Positions 12,986 through 22,370 of a stretch of 64,000 nt of DNA are shown in pieces. The notes below the pieces were generated by a model, which was not told the origin of the DNA, searched no databases, and saw only the letters and a program-made list of their open reading frames with translations. Source of the stretch: Viola odorata (Eukaryota > Streptophyta > Magnoliopsida > Malpighiales > Violaceae); NCBI GenBank assembly GCA_963691705.1, contig OY829543.1, forward strand, positions 29,225,523 to 29,289,522, given 5' to 3'. The first letter of the stretch is position 1; every line of letters begins with the position of its first letter. A program made the translations under genes and the position numbers.

Positions 12986-15900
12986 GTGAAGGGTGGTTTA
13001 GGGTTATTTCATGTAATAATTCCCAAGCCTACTCTTCGCCCATGGGAGAAAAATCCTTGTCTTTTGAAGTCTACAGACTTATTTTCACATCATCGCTTTG
13101 AATTACCTTTTACTTATTTTCCAACCCTTTTCCATAGTGCTGATGCATATCTCTCCTATGTAGGTACTTTGTGTGACATTCGCAAAGGAATGGAGCCCGC
13201 AGATTCGAGGACGAATCCATTTGAAGAGGGAGGAGATGATACGAACATGAGGGCTCTCACTCGTATCCAACTGAAGACCTCATGGATAGGCCGCGCAAGC
13301 CATGAGGAATGCCGCGCCAAGTCCTCGCAAACCATGAAGACATGCGTGCACCAGGCGCGCCAACCCTAGCATCCCATGAAGTCCCCGCGCCTAAGCCATC
13401 CGAGGCCTTGCGGTAGCTCTCCAAGCCAATCTCTTCAAGCCCGCGGTCAACGCCTTAAGTGAAGGGTGGTTTAGGGTTATTTCATGTAATAATTCCCAAG
13501 CCTACTCTTCGCCCATGGGAGAAAACTCCTTGTCTTTTAAAGTCTACAGACTTATTTTCACATCATCGCTTTGAGTTACCTTTCAGTTATTTTCCAACCC
13601 TTTTCCATAGTACTGATGCATATCTCTCCTATGTAGGTACTATGTGTGACATTCGCAAAGGAATGGAGCGCGCAGATTCGAAGACGAATCCATTTTATGA
13701 GGGAGGAGATGATACGAGCATGAGGGTTCTCACTCTTATCCACGTGAAGACCTCATGGATAGGCCGCGCAAGACATGAGGAATGTCGGGCCACGTACTCG
13801 CAAACCATGAAGACATGCGCGCACCTGGCGCGCAACCCTAGTATCCCATGAAGTCCCCGCGCCTAAGCCATCCGACACCTTGCGCTAGCTCTCCAAGCCA
13901 ATCTCTTCAGGCCCGCGGTCAAGGCCTTAAGTAAAGGGTAGTTTAGGGTTATTTCATGTAATAATTCCCAAGCCTACTCTTCGCCCATGGGAGAAAAATT
14001 CTTGTCTTTTGAAGTCTACAGACTTATTTTCACATCATCGCTTTGAATTACCTTTCAGTTATTTTCCAACTCTTTTCCATAGTGCTGATGCATATCTCTC
14101 CTATGTAGGTACTTTGTGTGACATTCGCAAAGGAATGGAGCCCGCAGATTCGAGGACGAATCCATTTGAAGAGGCAGGAGATGATATAAACATGAGGGCT
14201 CTCACTCGTATCCAACTGAAGACCTCATGGATAGGCCGCGCAAGCCATGAGGAATGCCGCGCCAAGTCCTCGCAAACCATGAAGACATGCGTGCACCAGG
14301 CGCGCCAACCTTAGCATCCCATGAAGTCCCCGCGCCTAAGCCATCCGAGGCCTTGCGGTAGCTCTCCAAGCCAATCTCTTCAAGCCCGCGGTCAAGGCCT
14401 TAAGTGAAGGGTGGTTTAGGGTTATTTCATGTAATAATTCCCAAGCCTACTCTTCGCCCATGGGAGAAAAATCCTTGTCTTTTGAAGTCTACAGACTTAT
14501 TTTCACATCATCGCTTTGAGTTACCTTTCATTTATTTTCCAACCCTTTTCCATAGTACTGATGCATATCTCTCCTATGTAGGTACTATGTGTGACATTCG
14601 CAAAGGAATGGAGCCCGCAGATTCGAGGACGAATCCATTTGAAGAGGGAGGAGATGATACGAGCATGAGGGCTCTCACTCGTATCCACGTGAAGACCTCA
14701 TGGATAGGCCGCGCAAGACATGAGGAATGTCGGGCCAAGTCCTCGCAAACCATGAAGACATGCGCGCACCTGGCGCGCAACCCTAGTATCCCATGAAGTC
14801 CCCGCGCCTAAGCCATCCGAGACCTTGCCCTAGCTCTCCAAGCCAATCTCTTCAGGCCCGCGGTCAAGGCCTTAAGTAAAGGGTAGTTTAGGGTTATTTC
14901 ATGTAATAATTCCCAAGCCTACTCTTCGCCCATGGGAGAAAAATCCTTGTCTTTTGAAGTCTACAGACTTATTTTCACATCATCGCTTTGAATTACCTTT
15001 TAGTTATTTTCCAACGCTTTTCTATAGTGCTGATGCATATCTCTCCTATGTAGGTACTTTGTGTGACATTCGCAATGGAATGGAGCGCGCAGATTCGAGA
15101 ACGAATCCATTTGAAGAGGGAGTAGATGATACGAGCAAGAGGCCTCTCACTCGTATCCACGTGAAGACCTCACGGATAGGCCGCCCCAGCCGTGAGGAAT
15201 GCCGCGCCAAGTCCTCGCAAACCATGAAGTTATGCGCGCACCAGGCGCGCCAACCCTAGCATCCCATGAAGTCCCCACGCCTAAGCCATCCGAGGCCTTG
15301 CGCTAGCTCTCCAAGCCAATCTCTTCAAGCCCGCGGTCAAAGCCTTAACTGAAGGGTGGTTTAGGGTTATTTCATGTAATAATTCCCAAGCCTACTCTTC
15401 GCCCATGGGAGAAAATTCCTTGTCTTTTGAAGTCTACAGACTTATTTTCACATCATCGCTTTGAGTTACCTTTCAGTTATTTTCCAACCCTTTTCCATAG
15501 TACTGATGCATATCTCTCCTATGTAGGTACCATGTGTGACATTCGCAACGGAATGGAGCGCGCAGATACGAGGACGAATCCATTTGAAGAGGGAGGAGAT
15601 GATACGAGCATGAGGGCTCTCACTCGTATCCACGTGAAGACCTCATGGATAGGCCGCGCAAGACATGAGGAATGTCGGGATAAGTCCTCGCAAACCATGA
15701 AGACATGCGCGCACCTAGCGCGCAACCCTAGTATCCCATGAAGTCCCCGCGCCTAAGCCATCCGAGACCTTGCGCTAGCTCTCCAAGCTAATCTCTTCAA
15801 GCCCGCGGTCAAAGCCTTAAGTGAAGGGTGGTTTAGGGTTATTTCATGTAATAATTCCCAAGCCTACTCTCCGCCCATGGGAGAAAAATCCTTGTCTTTT

Positions 15901-16292
15901 GAAGTCTACAGACTTATTTTCACATCATCGCTTTGAGTTACCTTTCAGTTATTTTCCAACCCTTTTCCATAGTACTGATGCATATCTCTCCTATGTAGGT
16001 ACCATGTGTGACATTCGCAACGGAATGGAGCGCGCAGATACGAGGACGAATCCATTTGAAGAGGGAGGAGATGATACGAGCATGAGGGCTCTCACTCGTA
16101 TCCACGTGAAGACCTCATGGATAGGCCGCGCAAGACATGAGGAATGTCGGGATAAGTCCTCGCAAACCATGAAGACATGCGCGCACCTGGCGCGCAACCC
16201 TAGTATCCCATGAAGTCCCCGCGCCTAAGCCATCCAAGACCTTGCGCTAGCTCTCCAAGCTAATCTCTTCAAGCCCGCGGTCAAAGCCTTAA
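12986..16292 (+). repeat. Domain-1 HOR copy 3, 7-unit deletion version (3,307 bp)
   Basis: Units 12986, 13459, 13931, 14404, 14876, 15349 and 15821. The first five reproduce 8261-10151. Unit 15349 starts as 10624 (CTTAACTGAAGG, GAGAAAATTCC) and ends as 12514 (CAGATACGAGG, GTCGGGATAAG), so the equivalents of 11096, 11569 and 12042 are missing. Unit 15821 is a further 12514-type unit. The net loss against the 10-unit form is three units, best explained by a deletion plus a one-unit gain, both by out-of-register exchange. Confidence 0.82.
15349..15820 (+). repeat. Hybrid unit: 10624-type 5' part, 12514-type 3' part
   Basis: The upstream half matches unit 10624 (CTTAACTGAAGG, CTCTTCGCCC, GAGAAAATTCC). 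The downstream half matches 12514 (CAGATACGAGG). The switch lies somewhere between about 15413 and 15565, where the two parents are nearly identical. It also carries a private CACCTAGCGCGC change. The unit marks the deletion junction of HOR copy 3. Confidence 0.72.
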
Positions 16293-17237
16293 GTGAAGGG
16301 TGGTTTAGGGTTATTTCATGTAATAATTCCCAAGCCTACTCTCCGCCCATGGGAGAAAAATCCTTGTCTTTTGAAGTCTACAGACTTATTTTCACATCAT
16401 CGCTTTGAATTACCTTTTACTTATTTTCCAACCCTTTTCCATAGTGCTGATGCATATCTCTCCTATGTAGGTACTTTGTGTGACATTCGCAAAGGAATGG
16501 AGCCCGCAGATTCGAGGACGAATCCATTTGAAGAGGGAGGAGATGATACGAACATGAGGGCTCTCACTCGTATCCAACTGAAGACCTCATGGATAGGCCG
16601 CGCAAGCCATGAGGAATGCCGCGCCAAGTCCTCGCAAACCATGAAGACATGCGTGCACCAGGCGCGCCAACCCTAGCATCCCATGAAGTCCCCGCGCCTA
16701 AGCCATCCGAGGCCTTGCGGTAGCTCTCCAAGCCAATCTCTTCAAGCCCGCGGTCAAGGCCTTAAGTGAAGGGTGGTTTAGGGTTATTTCATGTAATAAT
16801 TCCCAAGCCTACTCTTCGCCCATGGGAGAAAACTCCTTGTCTTTTAAAGTCTACAGACTTATTTTCACATCATCGCTTTGAGTTACCTTTCAGTTATTTT
16901 CCAACCCTTTTCCATAGTACTGATGCATATCTCTCCTATGTAGGTACTATGTGTGACATTCGCAAAGGAATGGAGCGCGCAGATTCGAAGACGAATCCAT
17001 TTTATGAGGGAGGAGATGATACGAGCATGAGGGTTCTCACTCTTATCCACGTGAAGACCTCATGGATAGGCCGCGCAAGACATGAGGAATGTCGGGCCAC
17101 GTACTCGCAAACCATGAAGACATGCGCGCACCTGGCGCGCAACCCTAGTATCCCATGAAGTCCCCGCGCCTAAGCCATCCGACACCTTGCGCTAGCTCTC
17201 CAAGCCAATCTCTTCAGGCCCGCGGTCAAGGCCTTAA
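16293..17237 (+). repeat. Domain-1 HOR copy 4, first two units only
   Basis: Unit 16293 begins like 12514/15821 (CTCTCCGCCC) and continues like 8261/12986 (TTTTACTTATT, CCAACTGAAG), so it is another hybrid, switching between about 16341 and 16408. Unit 16766 repeats the 8734/13459 variant (CATTTTATGAGG, CCACGTACTCG). The third expected unit is replaced by the rearranged unit at 17238, where domain 1 ends. Confidence 0.8.
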
Positions 17238-17642
17238 GTAAAGGGTAGTTTAAAATAAGTCTGTAGACTTCAAAAGACAAGGAATTTTCTCCCATGGTTA
17301 TTTTCCAACCCTTTTCTATAGTGCTGATGCATATCTCTCCTATGTAGGTACTTTGTGTGACATTCGCAAAGGAATGGAGCCCGCAGATTCGAGGACGAAT
17401 CCATTTGAAGAGGGAGGAGATGATACGAACATGAGGGCTCTCACTAGTATCCACCTGAAGACCTCATGGATAGGCCGCGCAAGCCATGAGGAATGCCGCG
17501 CCAAGTCCTCGCAAACCATGAAGACATGCGTGCACCAGGCGCGCCAACCCTAGCATCCCATGAAGTCCCCGCGCCTAAGCCATCCGAGGCCTTGCGGTAG
17601 CTCTCCAAGCCAATCTCTTCAAGCCCGCGGTCAAGGCCTTAA
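17238..17642 (+). repeat. Rearranged 405-bp unit at the domain 1/domain 2 junction
   Basis: This unit begins as a normal post-alpha unit (GTAAAGGGTAGTTT), is then scrambled, and resumes at TTATTTTCCAACCC near 17298. It is 68 bp shorter than a 473-bp unit. About 40 bp before the NcoI-type CCATGG and about 28 bp before TTATTTTCC are missing, and the 46 bp between them are present in reverse orientation. The part after the scramble first shows the TTCTATAG marker found in 5426, 10151 and 14876 of domain 1, then the CACTAGTATCCACCTG signature that defines domain 2. It is the only structurally scrambled unit I see. Confidence 0.93.
17252..17297 (-). repeat. 46-bp inverted segment inside the satellite unit
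   Basis: Read on the minus strand, these 46 bases run from CCATGGGAGAAAATTCC to CAGACTTATTTT, exactly the segment normally on the plus strand of each unit (compare 17697-17742). Each end shows one base of shared sequence (A on the left, G on the right), so the breakpoints are essentially blunt or microhomology-joined. The segment carries the GAAAATTCC form, not the GAAAAATCC form usual in units starting GTAAAGGG in domain 1, so the source may have been a neighbouring unit. Confidence 0.95.
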
Positions 17643-17653
17643 GTGAAGGGTGG

Positions 17654-17660
17654 TTTAGGG
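17654..17660 (+). other. TTTAGGG telomere-like heptamer, one per unit
   Basis: The word TTTAGGG, followed by TTATTT, lies about 11 bases into the unit; this is the representative copy in unit 17643. It is present in every unit I checked except the rearranged one at 17238, where the deletion removes it. One heptamer in a 472-bp consensus can be chance, so this is only a weak hint of plant origin or a past link with telomeric sequence. Confidence 0.5.
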
Positions 17661-17723
17661 TTATTTCATGTAATAATTCCCAAGCCTACTCTTCGCCCAT
17701 GGGAGAAAATTCCTTGTCTTTTG

Positions 17724-17737
17724 AAGTCTACAGACTT
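17724..17737. repeat. Short inverted repeat AAGTCT-AC-AGACTT (representative)
   Basis: A perfect 6-bp inverted repeat with a 2-base centre sits in the AT-rich 5' half of nearly every unit. It lies inside the segment inverted at 17252-17297. Rare variants exist (CTACTGACTT in unit 2124, AAATCTACAG in unit 37501), so it is conserved but not invariant. Confidence 0.8.
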
Positions 17738-17858
17738 ATTTTCACATCATCGCTTTGAATTACCTTTTAGTTATTTTCCAACCCTTTTCCATAGTGCTGA
17801 TGCATATCTCTCCTATGTAGGTACTTTGTGTGACATTCGCAAAGGAATGGAGCCCGCA

Positions 17859-17874
17859 GATTCGAGGACGAATC
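17859..17874. repeat. Hairpin-capable inverted repeat GATTCG-AGGA-CGAATC (representative)
   Basis: A perfect 6-bp stem with a 4-base loop occurs near base 217 of the unit. It is preserved in most units of both lineages. Domain-1 subtypes change the loop to AGAA (units 5426, 6371, 6844), and units of the 12514 type break the stem with GATACG. A GA-rich run of 14 purines (17880-17893) follows directly. Confidence 0.75.
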
Positions 17875-17915
17875 CATTTGAAGAGGGAGGAGATGATACG
17901 AACATGAGGGCTCTC

Positions 17916-17921
17916 ACTAGT
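17916..17921. other. ACTAGT (SpeI) site diagnostic of domain 2 beta units
   Basis: The sequence CTCACTAGTATCC occurs in the A and D units of domain 2 and first appears in the junction unit at 17444. The equivalent position in domain 1 beta units and in all C, E, B and F units reads CTCACTCGTATCC. The site therefore separates the two array domains and the amplified A lineage. Confidence 0.85.
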
Positions 17922-17956
17922 ATCCACCTGAAGACCTCATGGATAGGCCGCGCAAG

Positions 17957-18038
17957 CCATGAGGAATGCCGCGCCAAGTCCTCGCAAACCATGAAGACAT
18001 GCGCGCACCAGGCGCGCCAACCCTAGCATCCCATGAAG
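17957..18038 (+). repeat. Degenerate internal sub-repeats in the GC-rich part of the unit
   Basis: Within each unit, the words CCATGAGG (17957), CCATGAAG (17989) and CCATGAAG (18031) recur at spacings of 32 and 42 bp. Each is followed by a GCGC-rich word (GCCGCGCC, ATGCGCGCACC, CCCCGCGCC). A weaker fourth copy follows (GCCATCCGAGG near 18052). This suggests the 3' part of the unit grew from a short, now degenerate, repeat. Confidence 0.5.
18011..18018. other. GGCGCGCC palindrome marking beta units (representative)
   Basis: Beta-type units (A, B, D, F) contain GGCGCGCC, an AscI-type site, preceded a few bases upstream by GCGCGC or GCGTGC. Alpha-type units (C, E) have TGGCGCGCAACC at the same place and are one base shorter. 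This site gives the 473/472-bp length difference and a simple restriction marker of lineage. Units 709 and 2596 lack the preceding CCA. Confidence 0.85.
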
Positions 18039-19533
18039 TCCCCGCGCCTAAGCCATCCGAGGCCTTGCGGTAGCTCTCCAAGCCAATCTCTTCAAGCCCG
18101 CGGTCAAGGCCTTAAGTGAAGGGTGGTTTAGGGTTATTTCATGTAATAATTCCCAAGCCTACTCTTCGCCCATGGGAGAAAATTCCTTGTCTTTTGAAGT
18201 CTACAGACTTATTTTCACATCATCGCTTTGAATTACCTTTTAGTTATTTTCCAACCCTTTTCCATAGTGCTGATGCATATCTCTCCGATGTAGGTACTTT
18301 TTGTGACATTCGCAAAGGAATGGAGCCCGCAGATTCGAGGACGAATGCATTTGACGAGGGAGGAGATGATACGAACACGAGGGCTCTCACTCGTATCCAC
18401 GTGAAGACCTCATGGATATGCCGCGCAAGCCATGAGGAATGCCGCGCCAAGTCCTCGCAAACCATGAAGACATGCGTGCACCAGGCGCGCCAACCCTAGC
18501 ATCCCATGAATTCCCCGCGCCTAAGCCATACGAGGCCTTGCGGTAGCTCTCCAAGCCAATCTCTTCTAGCCCGCGGTCAAGGCCTTAAGTGAAGGGTGGT
18601 TTAGGGTTATTTCATGTAATAATTCCCAAGCCTACTCTTCGCCCATGGGAGAAAATTCCTTGTGTTTTGAAGTCTACAGACTTATTTTCACACCATCGCT
18701 TTGAGTTACCTTTCAGTTGTTTTCCAACCCTTTTCCATAGTACTGATGAATATCTCTCCTATGTAGGTACTATGTGTGACATTCCCAAAGGAATGGAACG
18801 CGCAGATTCGAGGACGAATCCATTTGAAGAGGGAGGAGATGATACGAGCATGAGGGCTCTCACTCGTATCCACGTGAAGACCTCATGGATAGGTCGCGCA
18901 AGACATGGGGAATGTCGGGCCAAGTCCTCGCAAACCATGAAGACATGCGCGCACCTGGCGCGCAACCCTAATATCCCATGAAGTCCCCGCGCCTAAGCCA
19001 TCCGTGACCTTGCGCTAGCTCTCCAAGCCAATCTCTTCAGGCCCGCGGTCAAGGCCTTAAGGAAAGGGTAGTTTAGGGTTATTTCATGTAATAATTCCCA
19101 AGCCTACTCTTCGCCCATGGGAGAAAAATCCTTGTCTTTTGAAGTCTACAGACTTATTTTCACATCATCGCTTTGAATTACCTTTTAGTTATTTTCCAAC
19201 CCTTTTCCATAGTGCTGATGCATATCTCTCCTATGTAGGTACTTTGTGTGACATTCGCAAAGGAATGGAGCCCGCAGATTCGAGGACGAATCCATTTGAA
19301 GAGGGAGGAGATGATACGAACATGAGGGCTCTCACTAGTATCCACCTGAAGACCTCATGGATAGGCCGCGCAAGCCATGAGGAATGCCGCGCCAAGTCCT
19401 CGCAAACCATGAAGACATGCGTGCACCAGGCGCGCCAACCCTAGCATCCCATGAAGTCCCCGCGCCTAAGCCATCCGAGGCCTTGCGGTAGCTCTCCAAG
19501 CCAATCTCTTCAAGCCCGCGGTCAAGGCCTTAA

Positions 19534-21424
19534 GTGAAGGGTGGTTTAGGGTTATTTCATGTAATAATTCCCAAGCCTACTCTTCGCCCATGGGAGAAAA
19601 TTCCTTGTCTTTTGAAGTCTACAGACTTATTTTCACATCATCGCTTTGAATTACCTTTTAGTTATTTTCCAACCCTTTTCCATAGTGCTGATGCATATCT
19701 CTCCTATGTAGGTACTTTGTGTGACATTCGCAAAGGAATGGAGCCCGCAGATTCGAGGACGAATCCATTTGAAGAGGGAGGAGATGATACGAACATGAGG
19801 GCTCTCACTAGTATCCACCTGAAGACCTCATGGATAGGCCGCGCAAGCCATGAGGAATGCCGCGCCAAGTCCTCGCAAACCATGAAGACATGCGCGCACC
19901 AGGCGCGCCAACCCTAGCATCCCATGAAGTCCCCGCGCCTAAGCCATCCGAGGCCTTGCGGTAGCTCTCCAAGCCAATCTCTTCAAGCCCGCGGTCAAGG
20001 CCTTAAGTGAAGGGTGGTTTAGGGTTATTTCATGTAATAATTCCCAAGCCTACTCTTCGCCCATGGGAGAAAATTCCTTGTCTTTTGAAGTCTACAGACT
20101 TATTTTCACATCATCGCTTTGAATTACCTTTTAGTTATTTTCCAACCCTTTTCCATAGTGCTGATGCATATCTCTCCGATGTAGGTACTTTTTGTGACAT
20201 TCGCAAATGAATGGAGCCCGCAGATTCGAGGACGAATGCATTTGACGAGGGAGGAGATGATACGAACACGAGGGCTCTCACTCGTATCCACGTGAAGACC
20301 TCATGGATATGCCGCGCAAGCCATGCGGAATGCCGCGCCAAGTCCTCGCAAACCATGAAGACATGCGTGCACCAGGCGCGCCAACCCTAGCATCCCATGA
20401 ATTCCCCGCGCCTAAGCCATACGAGGCCTTGCGGTAGCTCTCCAAGCCAATCTCTTCTAGCCCGCGGTCAAGGCCTTAAGTGAAGGGTGGTTTAGGGTTA
20501 TTTCATGTAATAATTCCCAAGCCTACTCTTCGCCCATGGGAGAAAATTCCTTGTGTTTTGAAGTCTACAGACTTATTTTCACACCATCGCTTTGAGTTAC
20601 CTTTCAGTTGTTTTCCAACCCTTTTCCATAGTACTGATGAATATCTCTCCTATGTAGGTACTATGTGTGACATTCCCAAAGGAATGGAACGCGCAGATTC
20701 GAGGACGAATCCATTTGAAGAGGGAGGAGATGATACGAGCATGAGGGCTCTCACTCGTATCCACGTGAAGACCTCATGGATAGGTCGCGCAAGACATGGG
20801 GAATGTCGGGCCAAGTCCTCGCAAACCATGAAGACATGCGCGCACCTGGCGCGCAACCCTAATATCCCATGAAGTCCCCGCGCCTAAGCCATCCGTGACC
20901 TTGCGCTAGCTCTCCAAGCCAATCTCTTCAGGCCCGCGGTCAAGGCCTTAAGGAAAGGGTAGTTTAGGGTTATTTCATGTAATAATTCCCAAGCCTACTC
21001 TTCGCCCATGGGAGAAAAATCCTTGTCTTTTGAAGTCTACAGACTTATTTTCACATCATCGCTTTGAATTACCTTTTAGTTATTTTCCAACCCTTTTCCA
21101 TAGTGCTGATGCATATCTCTCCTATGTAGGTACTTTGTGTGACATTCGCAAAGGAATGGAGCCCGCAGATTCGAGGACGAATCCATTTGAAGAGGGAGGA
21201 GATGATACGAACATGAGGGCTCTCACTAGTATCCACCTGAAGACCTCATGGATAGGCCGCGCAAGCCATGAGGAATGCCGCGCCAAGTCCTCGCAAACCA
21301 TGAAGACATGCGTGCACCAGGCGCGCCAACCCTAGCATCCCATGAAGTCCCCGCGCCTAAGCCATCCGAGGCCTTGCGGTAGCTCTCCAAGCCAATCTCT
21401 TCAAGCCCGCGGTCAAGGCCTTAA
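19534..21424 (+). repeat. Domain-2 A-B-C-D HOR, copy 2 (1,891 bp)
   Basis: Units 19534 (A), 20007 (B), 20480 (C) and 20952 (D) repeat 17643-19533 at offset 1,891 with very few changes. The changes seen are in unit 20007, where CGCAAATGAATGG replaces CGCAAAGGAATGG and CATGCGG replaces CATGAGG. The first puts a TGA into the long open frame without affecting the spread of the unit. Confidence 0.9.
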
Positions 21425-22370
21425 GTGAAGGGTGGTTTAGGGTTATTTCATGTAATAATTCCCAAGCCTACTCTTCGCCCATGGGAGAAAATTCCTTGTC
21501 TTTTGAAGTCTACAGACTTATTTTCACATCATCGCTTTGAATTACCTTTTAGTTATTTTCCAACCCTTTTCCATAGTGCTGATGCATATCTCTCCTATGT
21601 AGGTACTTTGTGTGACATTCGCAAAGGAATGGAGCCCGCAGATTCGAGGACGAATCCATTTGAAGAGGGAGGAGATGATACGAACATGAGGGCTCTCACT
21701 AGTATCCACCTGAAGACCTCATGGATAGGCCGCGCAAGCCATGAGGAATGCCGCGCCAAGTCCTCGCAAACCATGAAGACATGCGCGCACCAGGCGCGCC
21801 AACCCTAGCATCCCATGAAGTCCCCGCGCCTAAGCCATCCGAGGCCTTGCGGTAGCTCTCCAAGCCAATCTCTTCAAGCCCGCGGTCAAGGCCTTAAGTG
21901 AAGGGTGGTTTAGGGTTATTTCATGTAATAATTCCCAAGCCTACTCTTCGCCCATGGGAGAAAATTCCTTGTCTTTTGAAGTCTACAGACTTATTTTCAC
22001 ATCATCGCTTTGAATTACCTTTTAGTTATTTTCCAACCCTTTTCCAAAGTGCTGATGCATATCTCTCCGATGTAGGTACTTTTTGTGACATTCGCAAAGG
22101 AATGGAGCCCGCAGATTCGAGGACGAATGCATTTGACGAGGGAGGAGATGATACGAACACGAGGGCTCTCACTCGTATCCACGTGAAGACCTCATGGATA
22201 TGCCGCGCAAGCCATGAGGAATGCCGCGCCAAGTCCTCGCAAACCATGAAGACATGCGTGCACCAGGCGCGCCAACCCTAGCATCCCATGAAGTCCCCGC
22301 GCCTAAGCCATCCGAGGCCTTGCGGTAGCTCTCCAAGCCAATCTCTTCAAGCCCGCGGTCAAGGCCTTAA
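21425..22370 (+). repeat. Domain-2 A-B pair, truncated third HOR copy
   Basis: Units 21425 (A) and 21898 (B) continue the A-B-C-D order, but the next unit is A rather than C. The end of 21898 has A-type sequence (ATGAAGTCCCC, CATCCGAGG, CTTCAAGCCC) in place of the B-type end, so the switch to the next block took place inside this unit, downstream of about 22200. A private TTCCAAAGTG change sits near 22045. Confidence 0.8.

Larger units (their letters stand above)
17643..19533 (+). repeat. Domain-2 A-B-C-D HOR, copy 1 (1,891 bp)
   Basis: Units 17643 (A, with GCGCGCACCAGG), 18116 (B, with CCGATGTAGG, TTTTTGTGAC, GCATTTGACG and ATGAATTCCCC), 18589 (C, 472 bp, alpha type) and 19061 (D, start GGAAAGGG). 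The repeat at 19534 restarts the same order. B ends with CATACGAGG and CTTCTAGCCC, signatures that occur only in units standing directly before a C-type unit. Confidence 0.9.

Noticed and set aside
17238..17297. A small mobile element inserted in unit 17238
   Set aside because: Every base of the odd stretch is explained as inverted satellite sequence with flanking deletion; there is no foreign sequence.
17859..17875. RNA polymerase III B-box around GATTCGAGGAC
   Set aside because: It matches the B-box consensus at the TTCGA core but misses flanking positions, and there is no convincing A-box upstream or T-run terminator at a suitable distance.
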